A stretch of 64,000 nucleotides of DNA from Achromobacter sp. AONIH1 (lineage in GTDB: Bacteria > Pseudomonadota > Gammaproteobacteria > Burkholderiales > Burkholderiaceae_B): contig NZ_CP026124.1 in NCBI RefSeq assembly GCF_002902905.1, positions 2,976,001 to 3,040,000 on the forward strand. Direction: 5' to 3'. Position numbers and translations under genes: made by a program. The notes beneath the pieces were generated by a model that saw only the letters and a program-made list of their open reading frames with translations, was not told the origin of the DNA and did not search any database. Shown in pieces: positions 48,362 through 55,696 of the stretch; position 1 is the first letter of the stretch; every line of letters starts with the position of its first letter.

Positions 48362-48832
48362 ATGACGCTTCCCACATTCCAATTGCGCCGCAATGCCTTC
48401 GGCCGCCTGGTGTTCCAGGGCGCCGACGGCCAGGCGCACGAGGGCGTGCTGCCCGTGCGCGCCTTTCCCATCAGCCAGCCGGGCCGGGGCCTGTCGCTGG
48501 TGACCGCCGACGGCCACGAACTGCTCTGGATCGATCAACTGGCGGACCTGCCCGCCGACGCCCGGGCGCTGGTGGAAGAGGAACTCGCCAGCCGCGAGTT
48601 CATGCCGGAGATCCGCAAGCTCAAGAGCGTGTCGGCCTTCGCCACCCCCACCGTCTGGAAGGTCGAGACCGACCGGGGCGAGACGGCCTTCACGCTGCGC
48701 GGCGAGGAAGACATCCGCCGCCTGAACGCGCAGACGCTGCTGATCGCCGACAACCACGGCATCTTCTATCTGATCCGCGACCTGATGTCGCTGGACAAGC
48801 ACAGCCGCAAGCTGCTGGATAGGTTCTTGTAG
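48362..48832 (+). CDS. DUF1854 protein, cyanophycin-associated
   Basis: A 156-residue soluble protein of DUF1854 (FQLRRNAFGRLVFQGADGQA; VLPVRAFPISQPGRGLSLV; RREDIxRLN-type segment ending LDKHSRKLLDRFL). It has no signal or membrane helix. The family is found beside cyanophycin synthetases and the fused ABC transporter, as here, but its function is unknown. Start at 48362 after GGAAACCCAGCC. It is cotranscribed with the transporter and probably works with it. Confidence 0.85.
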   Translation: MTLPTFQLRRNAFGRLVFQGADGQAHEGVLPVRAFPISQPGRGLSLVTADGHELLWIDQLADLPADARALVEEELASREFMPEIRKLKSVSAFATPTVWKVETDRGETAFTLRGEEDIRRLNAQTLLIADNHGIFYLIRDLMSLDKHSRKLLDRFL

Positions 48833-48835
48833 GAT

Positions 48836-48926
48836 CACCCCCGAAGCGCTTGCGCGCTTCCCCCTCAAGGGGGCGCCACTGCGGACCGGCAAAGCCGGCT
48901 CCGCGTGGCCCCGCTTGGGCGAGGCC
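48836..48926. repeat. dispersed palindromic intergenic repeat (REP-like)
   Basis: About 90 bases made of three consecutive hairpins: AAGCGC-TTGC-GCGCTT (48844-48859), CCCCCT-CA-AGGGGG (48860-48873) and GCGGACCGGC-AAA-GCCGG-C-TCCGC (48881-48904). From memory, near-identical segments recur in intergenic regions of Bordetella and Achromobacter genomes; I cannot run that search here. It lies between two convergent genes and probably also ends transcription. Confidence 0.6.
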
Positions 48927-48976
48927 TGCTTCATGCGGCGAGTGTTGGCTTCGTGGGGTAGTTGCTGGGCGGACTT

Positions 48977-50125
48977 TTAACCAGCACTATCGGGCGTGTT
49001 CTGCTTGAACGGCGTGTGCGCTTCCAGTTCGTCCAGGTAGCCCTCAACCGCCGTGGTTTCCTCGTCCAGGAAGCGTTGGATCGCGTCGGCGAAGCGCGGG
49101 TCGGCGACCCAGTGGGCGGACCAGGTGGGGGTGGGCAGCAGGCCGCGCGCCATCTTGTGTTCGCCTTGCGCGCCGCCTTCGAAGCGGGCGAAGCCGTGCG
49201 CGATGCAGTAGGCGATGGCCTGCATGTAGCAGGTCTCGAAATGCAGGCCCGGCACGTATTCCGTGGCGCCCCAGTAACGTCCGTACAGCGCGTCGCCGCC
49301 GGCCAGGTTCAGCGCCGCCGCCACGGGCGCGCCGTCGCGTTCGGCCAGGATCAGCACGAAGGCGTCGGGCTGGTCGCGGTGGGCGCGGTGGAAGAAGTCC
49401 GCGCTCAGGTAAGGCGGGTTGCCGTGCTGGAAATAGGTGGTGCGGTAGCACTGGTAGAAGAAATCCAGCTCGTCCGCGCCGATGGCGTCGCCGCGCAGCC
49501 AGCGGTGGCGCAGGCCGGCGGCGGCGACCTTCTTGCGGTCCTGCCGGATCTTCTTGCGCTTGTCGTGGCTCATCGAGGCCAGGAAGGCGTCGAAATCGGC
49601 ATGGCCGGCATTGCGCCAATGGAACTGCACGCTTTCGCGGACCAGGAAGCCGGCCTCGCGCAGCGCGCGCATGTCGGTATCGGACGGGAACAGCAGGTGC
49701 AGCGAGGACACGCCGATTTCCTCGGCGAAGGCGATCAGCGCGCGCGCCAGCGCGGCGCGCTCGTCCGGGCCGGCGGCCAGCAGGCGGGGGCCGGTCACGG
49801 GAGTGAAGGGAACGGCCGACAGCAGCTTGGGGTAATAGCGCAAGCCGTACCGCTCGAAGGCGTCGGCCCAGGCATGGTCGAACACGTACTCGCCGCGCGA
49901 GTGAGATTTCAGGTACAGCGGCACGGCGCCGGCCAGCGTCTGGCCGCGCCACAGCGCCAGGTAGTGCGGCGACCAGCCGGTCCGTGGCGAGGCGCAGCCG
50001 GTCTCGTGCATTGCCCGCAAAAAGGCGTGGCGCAGGAAGGGCTGGTCGCCGGCCAGCGCGTCCCATTGACGGGCGTCGATGCGGGACAGGTCGGTTTCGA
50101 TGGTCAGGCGCGGCGAGGAATCCAT
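48977..50125 (-). CDS. FemAB/GNAT-like protein, DUF482 (PF04339) family
   Basis: A 382-residue protein of the family named peptidogalycan biosynthesis/recognition, a GNAT-fold group related to FemAB aminoacyl transferases. Visible are QPFLRHAFLRAMHETGC near the N terminus, WADAFERYGLRYYPKLLSAV, SMSHDKRKKIRQDRKKVA, and FEGGAQGEHKMARGLLPTPT near the C terminus. The start at 50125 (MDSSPRLTIETDL) has only a weak ribosome binding site; the upstream frame lacks family similarity. Its function is unproven. It is divergent from the DUF455 gene and downstream of a dispersed repeat. Confidence 0.82.
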   Translation of the reverse strand: MDSSPRLTIETDLSRIDARQWDALAGDQPFLRHAFLRAMHETGCASPRTGWSPHYLALWRGQTLAGAVPLYLKSHSRGEYVFDHAWADAFERYGLRYYPKLLSAVPFTPVTGPRLLAAGPDERAALARALIAFAEEIGVSSLHLLFPSDTDMRALREAGFLVRESVQFHWRNAGHADFDAFLASMSHDKRKKIRQDRKKVAAAGLRHRWLRGDAIGADELDFFYQCYRTTYFQHGNPPYLSADFFHRAHRDQPDAFVLILAERDGAPVAAALNLAGGDALYGRYWGATEYVPGLHFETCYMQAIAYCIAHGFARFEGGAQGEHKMARGLLPTPTWSAHWVADPRFADAIQRFLDEETTAVEGYLDELEAHTPFKQNTPDSAG

Positions 50126-50243
50126 GGGGCAATGATAAAGTCTCCCAGGTTGCGGCCCAAGGCCGCGCCGCCGCCCCGAGAGGCCGGCGGCCGAGACAGT
50201 CGCGGACGCCTCGTAGCGGGCGCCCGCCATTGGAATCCTGCAT

Positions 50244-51065
50244 ATGAACAGCAATACCCACCCGCCGGGCGTCGCCTGTCTGCGGGCTCAGGCCCTGCAC
50301 GCGCTGGCGGTCGATGACTGGGCCGGCAAGCTGGCCGCCGTGCGCGCCATCGACGACGCGCCCATCGTCGATACGGAACGTCGCCTGGAACCGACCCGCG
50401 CGCTGCCGGGCCGGCCGGCGCGCCCCGGGCTGGTGTCGCCGCAGCAGCTGCGGCATCGCTCGCCGGCCTCGCCCGAAGGGCGCGCCGCGCTGCTGCACGC
50501 GCTGGCGCATATCGAATTCAACGCGGTCAACCTGGCGCTGGACATCATCTGGCGTTTCGCCGGCATGCCGGCGGCGTTTTACCTGGACTGGCTGCGCGTG
50601 GCGCGCGAAGAGGCCTATCACTTCGAGCTGCTGAACCAGCGCCTGGCCAGCCTGGGCCATGTCTATGGCGATTTCCCCGCGCACAACGGCCTGTGGGACA
50701 TGGCCGAGCGCACCCGTAGCGACCTGCTGGCGCGGCTGGCGCTGGTGCCGCGCACGCTGGAGGCGCGCGGGCTGGATGCCTCGCCCATGATCCGCGACAA
50801 ATTGAACAGCGTCGGCGATGCCGAGAGCGCGGCAGTGTTGGATATCATCCTGGCCGACGAGATCGGCCATGTGGCGATCGGCAACCGCTGGTTCAAGCAT
50901 CTGTGCGCGCAGCAGGGCAGGGACCCCGTGGCCTGCTACGCGGAACTGGCGCAATTGCACGGCGCGCCTCGCCTGCGCGGTCCGTTCAATCTGGAAGCGC
51001 GCCGCGCCGCCGGTTTCGACGAAACCGAACTGGCGGCTTTGCAGGCCGCTTCTCCAACCCTGTAA
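50244..51065 (+). CDS. DUF455 ferritin-like protein
   Basis: A 273-residue ferritin-like diiron protein. Metal-ligand-like motifs are HIEFNAVNLALDI (about residues 91-103), REEAYHFELLN and DEIGHVAIGNRWF, the E..H pattern of a four-helix bundle. DUF455 proteins are related to the tRNA hydroxylase MiaE fold; the substrate is unknown. The next gene begins two bases after the stop, so it is cotranscribed with the transglycosylase gene. Confidence 0.85.
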   Translation: MNSNTHPPGVACLRAQALHALAVDDWAGKLAAVRAIDDAPIVDTERRLEPTRALPGRPARPGLVSPQQLRHRSPASPEGRAALLHALAHIEFNAVNLALDIIWRFAGMPAAFYLDWLRVAREEAYHFELLNQRLASLGHVYGDFPAHNGLWDMAERTRSDLLARLALVPRTLEARGLDASPMIRDKLNSVGDAESAAVLDIILADEIGHVAIGNRWFKHLCAQQGRDPVACYAELAQLHGAPRLRGPFNLEARRAAGFDETELAALQAASPTL

Positions 51066-51067
51066 TC

Positions 51068-52324
51068 ATGAGATCCAACAGGATGAAACCCGCCCATCCC
51101 GTCACCCCCATCCCGTCGCGCTTCGCACGATCCCGCGCGCTGCTGCTGGCCGCCGCGCTGGCCGCTTCGCTGCCCGCCATGCCCGCCGTGGCGGCCGACA
51201 GCTTCGACGGCTGCCTGGCCCGGCTGCGTGCGCCGGCGCTGAAAACCGGCGTGTCGGCCGCCACCTTCGATACCCACACGGCGACGCTGGCGCCCGACAT
51301 GAGCGTGCTGGATCTGCTGGATTTCCAGCCCGAGTTCCGCACGCCCATCTGGGACTACATGGCGGCGCTGGTCGATGACGAGCGCGTGACCGATGGCCAG
51401 GCGGGCATGGAGCGCTGGCGGGCGGATCTGCAGCGCGCCTCGGCCCGCTACGGCGTGGATCCGGCGGTCATCGCCGCCGTCTGGGGCGTGGAGAGCAACT
51501 ACGGACAGACCCTGGGCGAGCGTTCCCTGCTGGTGTCGCTGTCGACCCTGTCCTGCTATGGCCGCCGGCAGGCGTATTTCCGGGGCGAGTTCTTCGCCAC
51601 GCTCAAGATCATCCAGGACGAAGGCATCGCGCCCGAGAAGCTGCGGGGCTCCTGGGCCGGCGCTTTCGGCCAGACCCAGTTCATGCCGTCGACGTATCTG
51701 CGGTTGGCGGTGGACGGCGACGGCGACGGCCGTCGAGACCTGATAGACAGCGTGCCGGACGCGCTCGCATCCACCGCGAATTTCCTCAAGCACGCGGGCT
51801 GGAATGGCGGCATGGCCTGGGGTTACGAGGTCCGGCTGCCGGCGGGGTTCAATGCCGCCGGCGCGGGACGCAAGAACAAGCGCGCCCTGTCGCACTGGGC
51901 CGGCCAGGGCATCACGCGGGCCGACGGCCGGCCTTTGCCCGCCAGCGATGCCCAGGCGGCGCTGCTGCTGCCCGCCGGTCGCGGCGGCCCGGCATTCCTG
52001 GTGACGCGCAACTTCGACGCGCTCTATTCCTATAACGCGGCCGAAAGCTACGCGCTGGCGATCGCGCACCTGTCCGACCGGCTGCGCGGCGGCGGCCCGC
52101 TGGTCCAGGCCTGGCCGACTGATGATCCGGGGCTGTCGCGCGCCGAGCGGCGCGAATTGCAGACTCTGCTGATTGCCCGCGGCTATGACATTGGCGAGCC
52201 CGATGGCCTCATCGGCGCCCATACCCGGAATGCGCTGCAGAAGGCGCAGCGCGAACTGGGCCTGCCGGCCGATGGGCGGGCAGGCCAGAAGGTGTTGCGG
52301 GCCTTGCGCGGCGACGCCGGCTGA
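51068..52324 (+). CDS. MltB-family lytic murein transglycosylase with peptidoglycan-binding domain
   Basis: Cleaves the MurNAc-GlcNAc bond of peptidoglycan in the periplasm. The product (418 residues from the ATG at 51068; a second ATG at 51083 is possible) has a signal peptide ending AVAA-DS. The MltB catalytic domain shows AAVWGVESNYGQTLGE, where the glutamate is catalytic, and WAGAFGQTQFMPSTYL. A C-terminal PG_binding_1 domain follows (ELQTLLIARGYDIGEPDGLI). No lipobox is seen, so it is probably soluble rather than lipid-anchored. It follows the DUF455 gene by two bases. Confidence 0.9.
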   Translation: MRSNRMKPAHPVTPIPSRFARSRALLLAAALAASLPAMPAVAADSFDGCLARLRAPALKTGVSAATFDTHTATLAPDMSVLDLLDFQPEFRTPIWDYMAALVDDERVTDGQAGMERWRADLQRASARYGVDPAVIAAVWGVESNYGQTLGERSLLVSLSTLSCYGRRQAYFRGEFFATLKIIQDEGIAPEKLRGSWAGAFGQTQFMPSTYLRLAVDGDGDGRRDLIDSVPDALASTANFLKHAGWNGGMAWGYEVRLPAGFNAAGAGRKNKRALSHWAGQGITRADGRPLPASDAQAALLLPAGRGGPAFLVTRNFDALYSYNAAESYALAIAHLSDRLRGGGPLVQAWPTDDPGLSRAERRELQTLLIARGYDIGEPDGLIGAHTRNALQKAQRELGLPADGRAGQKVLRALRGDAG

Positions 52325-52435
52325 GCGGCAAAGGACAAGATTTGCAAATATAGGTTTCCGCGCGCACCGCGCCCCTGGATTCCCGCAAGCCACGGCATAT
52401 ACTGGTTTTCCCCTCTTTTTTCCGGGAGCACGGCG

Positions 52436-52855
52436 ATGAGCCTATTGGATACCTTGGCCTCGATGGCCGGCGGCGGCAACGGGCAGCAGGGCGGTAACGC
52501 CTCGCTCCTGCCCGCCCTGATCGAACACCTGAACCAGTACCCGGGCGGCCTGTCCGGCCTGATCGCCAGCTTCCAGAAGGGCGGCCTGGGCGAGATCGTG
52601 GCGTCGTGGGTGGGCAAGGGCGAGAACCTGCCCGTCAGCGCCGACCAGCTCGGCTCGGTGCTGGACCCCGGCGTGGTGCAGAGCCTGGCGGACAAGACCG
52701 GCCAGGACGCCAGCTCCGTGCTGGGCTCGCTGTCGACGATGCTGCCGCAACTGGTCGACAAGGCCACGCCCGACGGCACGGCGCAGCCCGGCCAGTCGTT
52801 CAACCCGACCGACCTGCTGGCTTCCCTGTCCGGCCTGTTCGGCAACCGCGGCTGA
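52436..52855 (+). CDS. YidB family protein (DUF937)
   Basis: A 139-residue YidB-like protein: an N-terminal MSLLDTLASMAGGG, a glycine/glutamine linker, then the conserved NQYPGGLSGLIASFQKGGLG and SWVGKGENLPVSADQL. The C terminus is LASLSGLFGNRG. The family is widespread and of unknown function. The start codon of the next gene follows the stop with no gap, so the two are coupled. Confidence 0.88.
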   Translation: MSLLDTLASMAGGGNGQQGGNASLLPALIEHLNQYPGGLSGLIASFQKGGLGEIVASWVGKGENLPVSADQLGSVLDPGVVQSLADKTGQDASSVLGSLSTMLPQLVDKATPDGTAQPGQSFNPTDLLASLSGLFGNRG

Positions 52856-53854
52856 ATGCCGCCGAGGCCGCGCTGCGTTCCCGCCGCGCCCGGCCGCCGG
52901 CGCCTGTTGCAGGCGCTGGCGCTGGGCGCGTTGTCGCCGCTGTCGGCCTGCGCGCCGCGCCGGCCGGTGCAAGGCACCTTCCTGCAGCTGTGGCGCAGCC
53001 ACCTGGACCTGACGCCCGCGCAGTGGGCCGAGCGCATCGCCGCCTGCCGCCGCCTGGGCAGCCGCGAGATCTTCCTGCAATGGGTCGGCCTGGAAGGCGG
53101 CAGGCCCGACGACTGGATGGCGCCCGACGCCGTGCTGGGCCAGATCTTCGACGAGGCCGCGCGCCACGGCATGGGCGTGCACGTGGGACTGCCCTACGAC
53201 CAGCGCTGGTGGAACGTGCTGGCCACGCCCGATGACGAGGCGCTGGCGCGCTACCTGGTCCTCACCCGCGAGCAGGGCCTGGCCTACATGCGGACCGCGC
53301 CCTGGTCCGCGCGCCGCAATTTTCGCGGCTGGTATCTGCCGTATGAACTGGAGCAGTACAACTGGGCGTCCGCGCCCCGCCAGGCGCTGCTGTGGCCGTG
53401 GCTGGACGCCTTTGCGCGCGCGGCCTTGGACAACAGCGGCCGCGCGCCCTGCATCTCGACATATTTCAGTCGCCTGGGCGGCAGCGGTACGCTGGAACAG
53501 CTGTGGCGCGGCATCCTGGACCATGCGCGCGTGCATCCCATGATCCAGGACGGCGTGGGCGTGGCGGGCCTGGACAACCTGAAGGCGCTGGAGCCGCTGC
53601 GCCGTTTGCTGTTGGCGCGCCATGCGCCGTTCGATCTGGTCATCGAACTGTTCGAGGAGCTGCCCTCGGGCAGCACGGATGGGTCCACCTTCAAGGCGCG
53701 CTCGGCCGATTTCGAGCGGGTGCGCAAGCAATGGCTGATCGCCGACAGCTACGGCGCGCAGCGCGTCGTGGCCTTCGCGCTGGATCCCTGGGTCATCGGC
53801 GACAGCCCCGAGGCGCGCGTGCTGCGGCAGGCCTGGATGCGGGCGCGCGCCTGA
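52856..53854 (+). CDS. DUF4434 putative lipoprotein, TIM-barrel glycosidase-like
   Basis: A 332-residue product beginning exactly after the YidB stop. An arginine-rich N terminus and hydrophobic core end in a lipobox-like SPLSAC, so it is probably a lipoprotein. The body (GTFLQLWRSHLDLTPAQWAE; LGSREIFLQWVGLEGG; MGVHVGLPYDQRWW) fits DUF4434, a family with a predicted glycoside-hydrolase-like barrel. Substrate unknown. It converges, 21 bases apart, on the last gene of the glycan-modification operon, but is not part of it. A polysaccharide-processing role is only a guess. Confidence 0.72.
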   Translation: MPPRPRCVPAAPGRRRLLQALALGALSPLSACAPRRPVQGTFLQLWRSHLDLTPAQWAERIAACRRLGSREIFLQWVGLEGGRPDDWMAPDAVLGQIFDEAARHGMGVHVGLPYDQRWWNVLATPDDEALARYLVLTREQGLAYMRTAPWSARRNFRGWYLPYELEQYNWASAPRQALLWPWLDAFARAALDNSGRAPCISTYFSRLGGSGTLEQLWRGILDHARVHPMIQDGVGVAGLDNLKALEPLRRLLLARHAPFDLVIELFEELPSGSTDGSTFKARSADFERVRKQWLIADSYGAQRVVAFALDPWVIGDSPEARVLRQAWMRARA

Positions 53855-53875
53855 TGCGTGTCGGCCGTCGCGGTT

Positions 53876-55006
53876 TCAGGCGAAGCCGCGGCCGATGATC
53901 TCCCGCATGATTTCGCTGGTGCCGCCGAACAGTCGCAGCGCGCGCGCATCGGACCAGGCGCGGCCGATGCCGTATTCCGCCATGTAGCCATAGCCGCCAT
54001 ACAGCTGCAGCAGCTCATCCAGCGCCTTGCCCTGGATCTCGGTGGCGTTCAGCTTGGCGATGGCGGCGGTGGTGGCGTCGAGTTCACCCGCCATCAACTG
54101 CGCCAGGCAGTCGTCGAGGAAGACGCGCAGCATGACGCTTTGCGCGCGCGCGTTGGCCAGGATGAAGCGCGAATTCTGGTAGTCGATGACGCGGCGGCCG
54201 AAGACCTTGCGGCCACGGATGTATTCAGCGGTTTCCTCCAGCATGCCTTCCAGCGAGGCGGCCGCGCGCAGCGCGATGGCCAGGCGCTCGCGCGCCAGTT
54301 CGCGCGTCAGGTATTCGAAGGCCGCGTTCTCTTGTCCCAGCAGGCAGTCGGCGGGCAGGCGCAGGTCGTCGAAGAACAGCTCGCAGGTGTCCTGGCTGTG
54401 CTGGCCGATCTTGTCCAGCGGCGCGCCCTTGGCGTAGCCGGGCAGTCCGGCCTCGACGCAGAATAGCGACAGGCCGCGCGCGCCCAGGTCGGGCGCGGTG
54501 CTGGCCAGCACGATGGCCAAGCCGGCGTTCACGCCGTTGGTGATGAAGGTCTTCTGGCCGTTGAGCACGTAGTGGTCGCCGTCGCGCACGGCGCGGCTGC
54601 GGATCGCCTTCAGGTCGCTGCCGGCGCCGGGCTCGGTCAGCGCCAGCGCGCCGATCAGCTCGCCCCGCGTCATGGCAGGCAGCCAGCGCGCTTTCTGCGC
54701 CTCGGTGCCGAAGGCGTCCACGTAGGGCGCCACCATGTCCGAATGGATGGAAAAGCCGATGCCCAGATAGTTGGCGCGGGCCAGTTCCTCGATCACCACC
54801 GCCGCGTGTCCGAAGTCCCCGCCCAGGCCGTAGGGCTCGGGCAGGGCGCAGTTGAGCAGGCCTTCCTCGCCCGCGCGGCGCCAGAGTGAAGCCGGCGTGA
54901 CGCCGGCCTTTTCCCAGGCGGCATAGTGTGGCGCGATCTCCTGCGCAATGAAGCGGCGGACCTGATCGCGGAACAGTTCGTGGTCGTCTCGGAATACGCG
55001 GCGCAT
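53876..55006 (-). CDS. acyl-CoA dehydrogenase, last gene of the surface-modification operon
   Basis: A 376-residue FAD acyl-CoA dehydrogenase. It shows TEPGAGSDLKAIRSRA (FAD/substrate region), GQKTFITNG, KVFGRRVIDYQ and GGYGYMAEYGIGRAWSDARA. The C-terminal position that carries the catalytic Glu in most of the family is glycine (LFGGTSEI). The glutamate at E240 (ARERLA) matches the catalytic position of long-chain and isovaleryl types, so it is probably active. It begins nine bases after the AlgF-like gene in the same operon as an adenylating enzyme and a carrier protein. It could oxidise a carrier-bound acyl group, as PltE-type enzymes do to prolyl carriers, or be an ordinary fatty-acid enzyme. 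Confidence 0.85.
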   Translation of the reverse strand: MRRVFRDDHELFRDQVRRFIAQEIAPHYAAWEKAGVTPASLWRRAGEEGLLNCALPEPYGLGGDFGHAAVVIEELARANYLGIGFSIHSDMVAPYVDAFGTEAQKARWLPAMTRGELIGALALTEPGAGSDLKAIRSRAVRDGDHYVLNGQKTFITNGVNAGLAIVLASTAPDLGARGLSLFCVEAGLPGYAKGAPLDKIGQHSQDTCELFFDDLRLPADCLLGQENAAFEYLTRELARERLAIALRAAASLEGMLEETAEYIRGRKVFGRRVIDYQNSRFILANARAQSVMLRVFLDDCLAQLMAGELDATTAAIAKLNATEIQGKALDELLQLYGGYGYMAEYGIGRAWSDARALRLFGGTSEIMREIIGRGFA

Positions 55007-55015
55007 GCCGCCTCC

Positions 55016-55696
55016 TTACTTGTTGCCGTAGGGATCGGTGGCGCTGACTTGACCCGTCAACGTCGGCACGGCGGCGGTGCCGCCGAGGAACAGGCTGTAA
55101 TGATCGCCGGGCTGTAGCGCGGGCAGCGCCAGCTCGGCGCTGGCGGCCGCGCCGCAGGCGCCGGCCAGCGAAGCCCGCACGGGATTGATGGCGCGCGCGG
55201 CGGCGGTCTGCGGTTTGATATCGTCGAACAGCGTCGGGCCTTGCGGGCTGACCTTGAGCGCCGCGCCGGCGCAGCCGGGGATCAGGTTGTAGAAGCGCAG
55301 CTCGGCCTTGAGCGCGTCCTGCGCGCCGCCGCTGTCGTCGATGCGCGCCAGCGTGACCTTGCCGCCGTCGCGGCGCGCGACCAGGGTGGTGAAGCTGTCT
55401 GGCGCCACCTGCAAGGCGCCGGCGGGCTTGCCGTCCACCTGCACCTTGAATTCCTGGTCGCCTTTGACGATGGCGTAGGTGGTGGCGGGCTTGGACGGGC
55501 CGATGTCCTGGGCCGGGCCGCCGGCGACCTGGGCGCGCATGGGCGCGCTCTCGGGATTGACGATGCGCACGAAGGACGAGCCGGCGGGCGGCCGGGCGGC
55601 GTACAGCTGGGCGAAGGCGCCTTCGGCGCGGGCCGCGCCGGCGGCGGCCAGCGCCAGGCCCAGCGCCAGCAGGGTCGGGGAAAGACGAGGGGTCAT
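55016..55696 (-). CDS. AlgF-like periplasmic O-acylation protein
   Basis: A 226-residue exported protein with a signal peptide (LLALGLALAAAGAARA) and a beta-rich body (FAQLYAARPPAGSSFVRIVN; TTYAIVKGDQEFKVQVDGKP; AELRFYNLIPGCAGAALKV). It resembles AlgF, which relays acetyl groups in alginate O-acetylation. The ATG at 55696 overlaps the preceding adenylation-gene stop (ATGA), so the two are coupled. With an MBOAT and two AlgX/AlgJ-like proteins in the same operon, a role in transferring an acyl group to a glycan in the periplasm is the best reading. Confidence 0.78.
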   Translation of the reverse strand: MTPRLSPTLLALGLALAAAGAARAEGAFAQLYAARPPAGSSFVRIVNPESAPMRAQVAGGPAQDIGPSKPATTYAIVKGDQEFKVQVDGKPAGALQVAPDSFTTLVARRDGGKVTLARIDDSGGAQDALKAELRFYNLIPGCAGAALKVSPQGPTLFDDIKPQTAAARAINPVRASLAGACGAAASAELALPALQPGDHYSLFLGGTAAVPTLTGQVSATDPYGNK

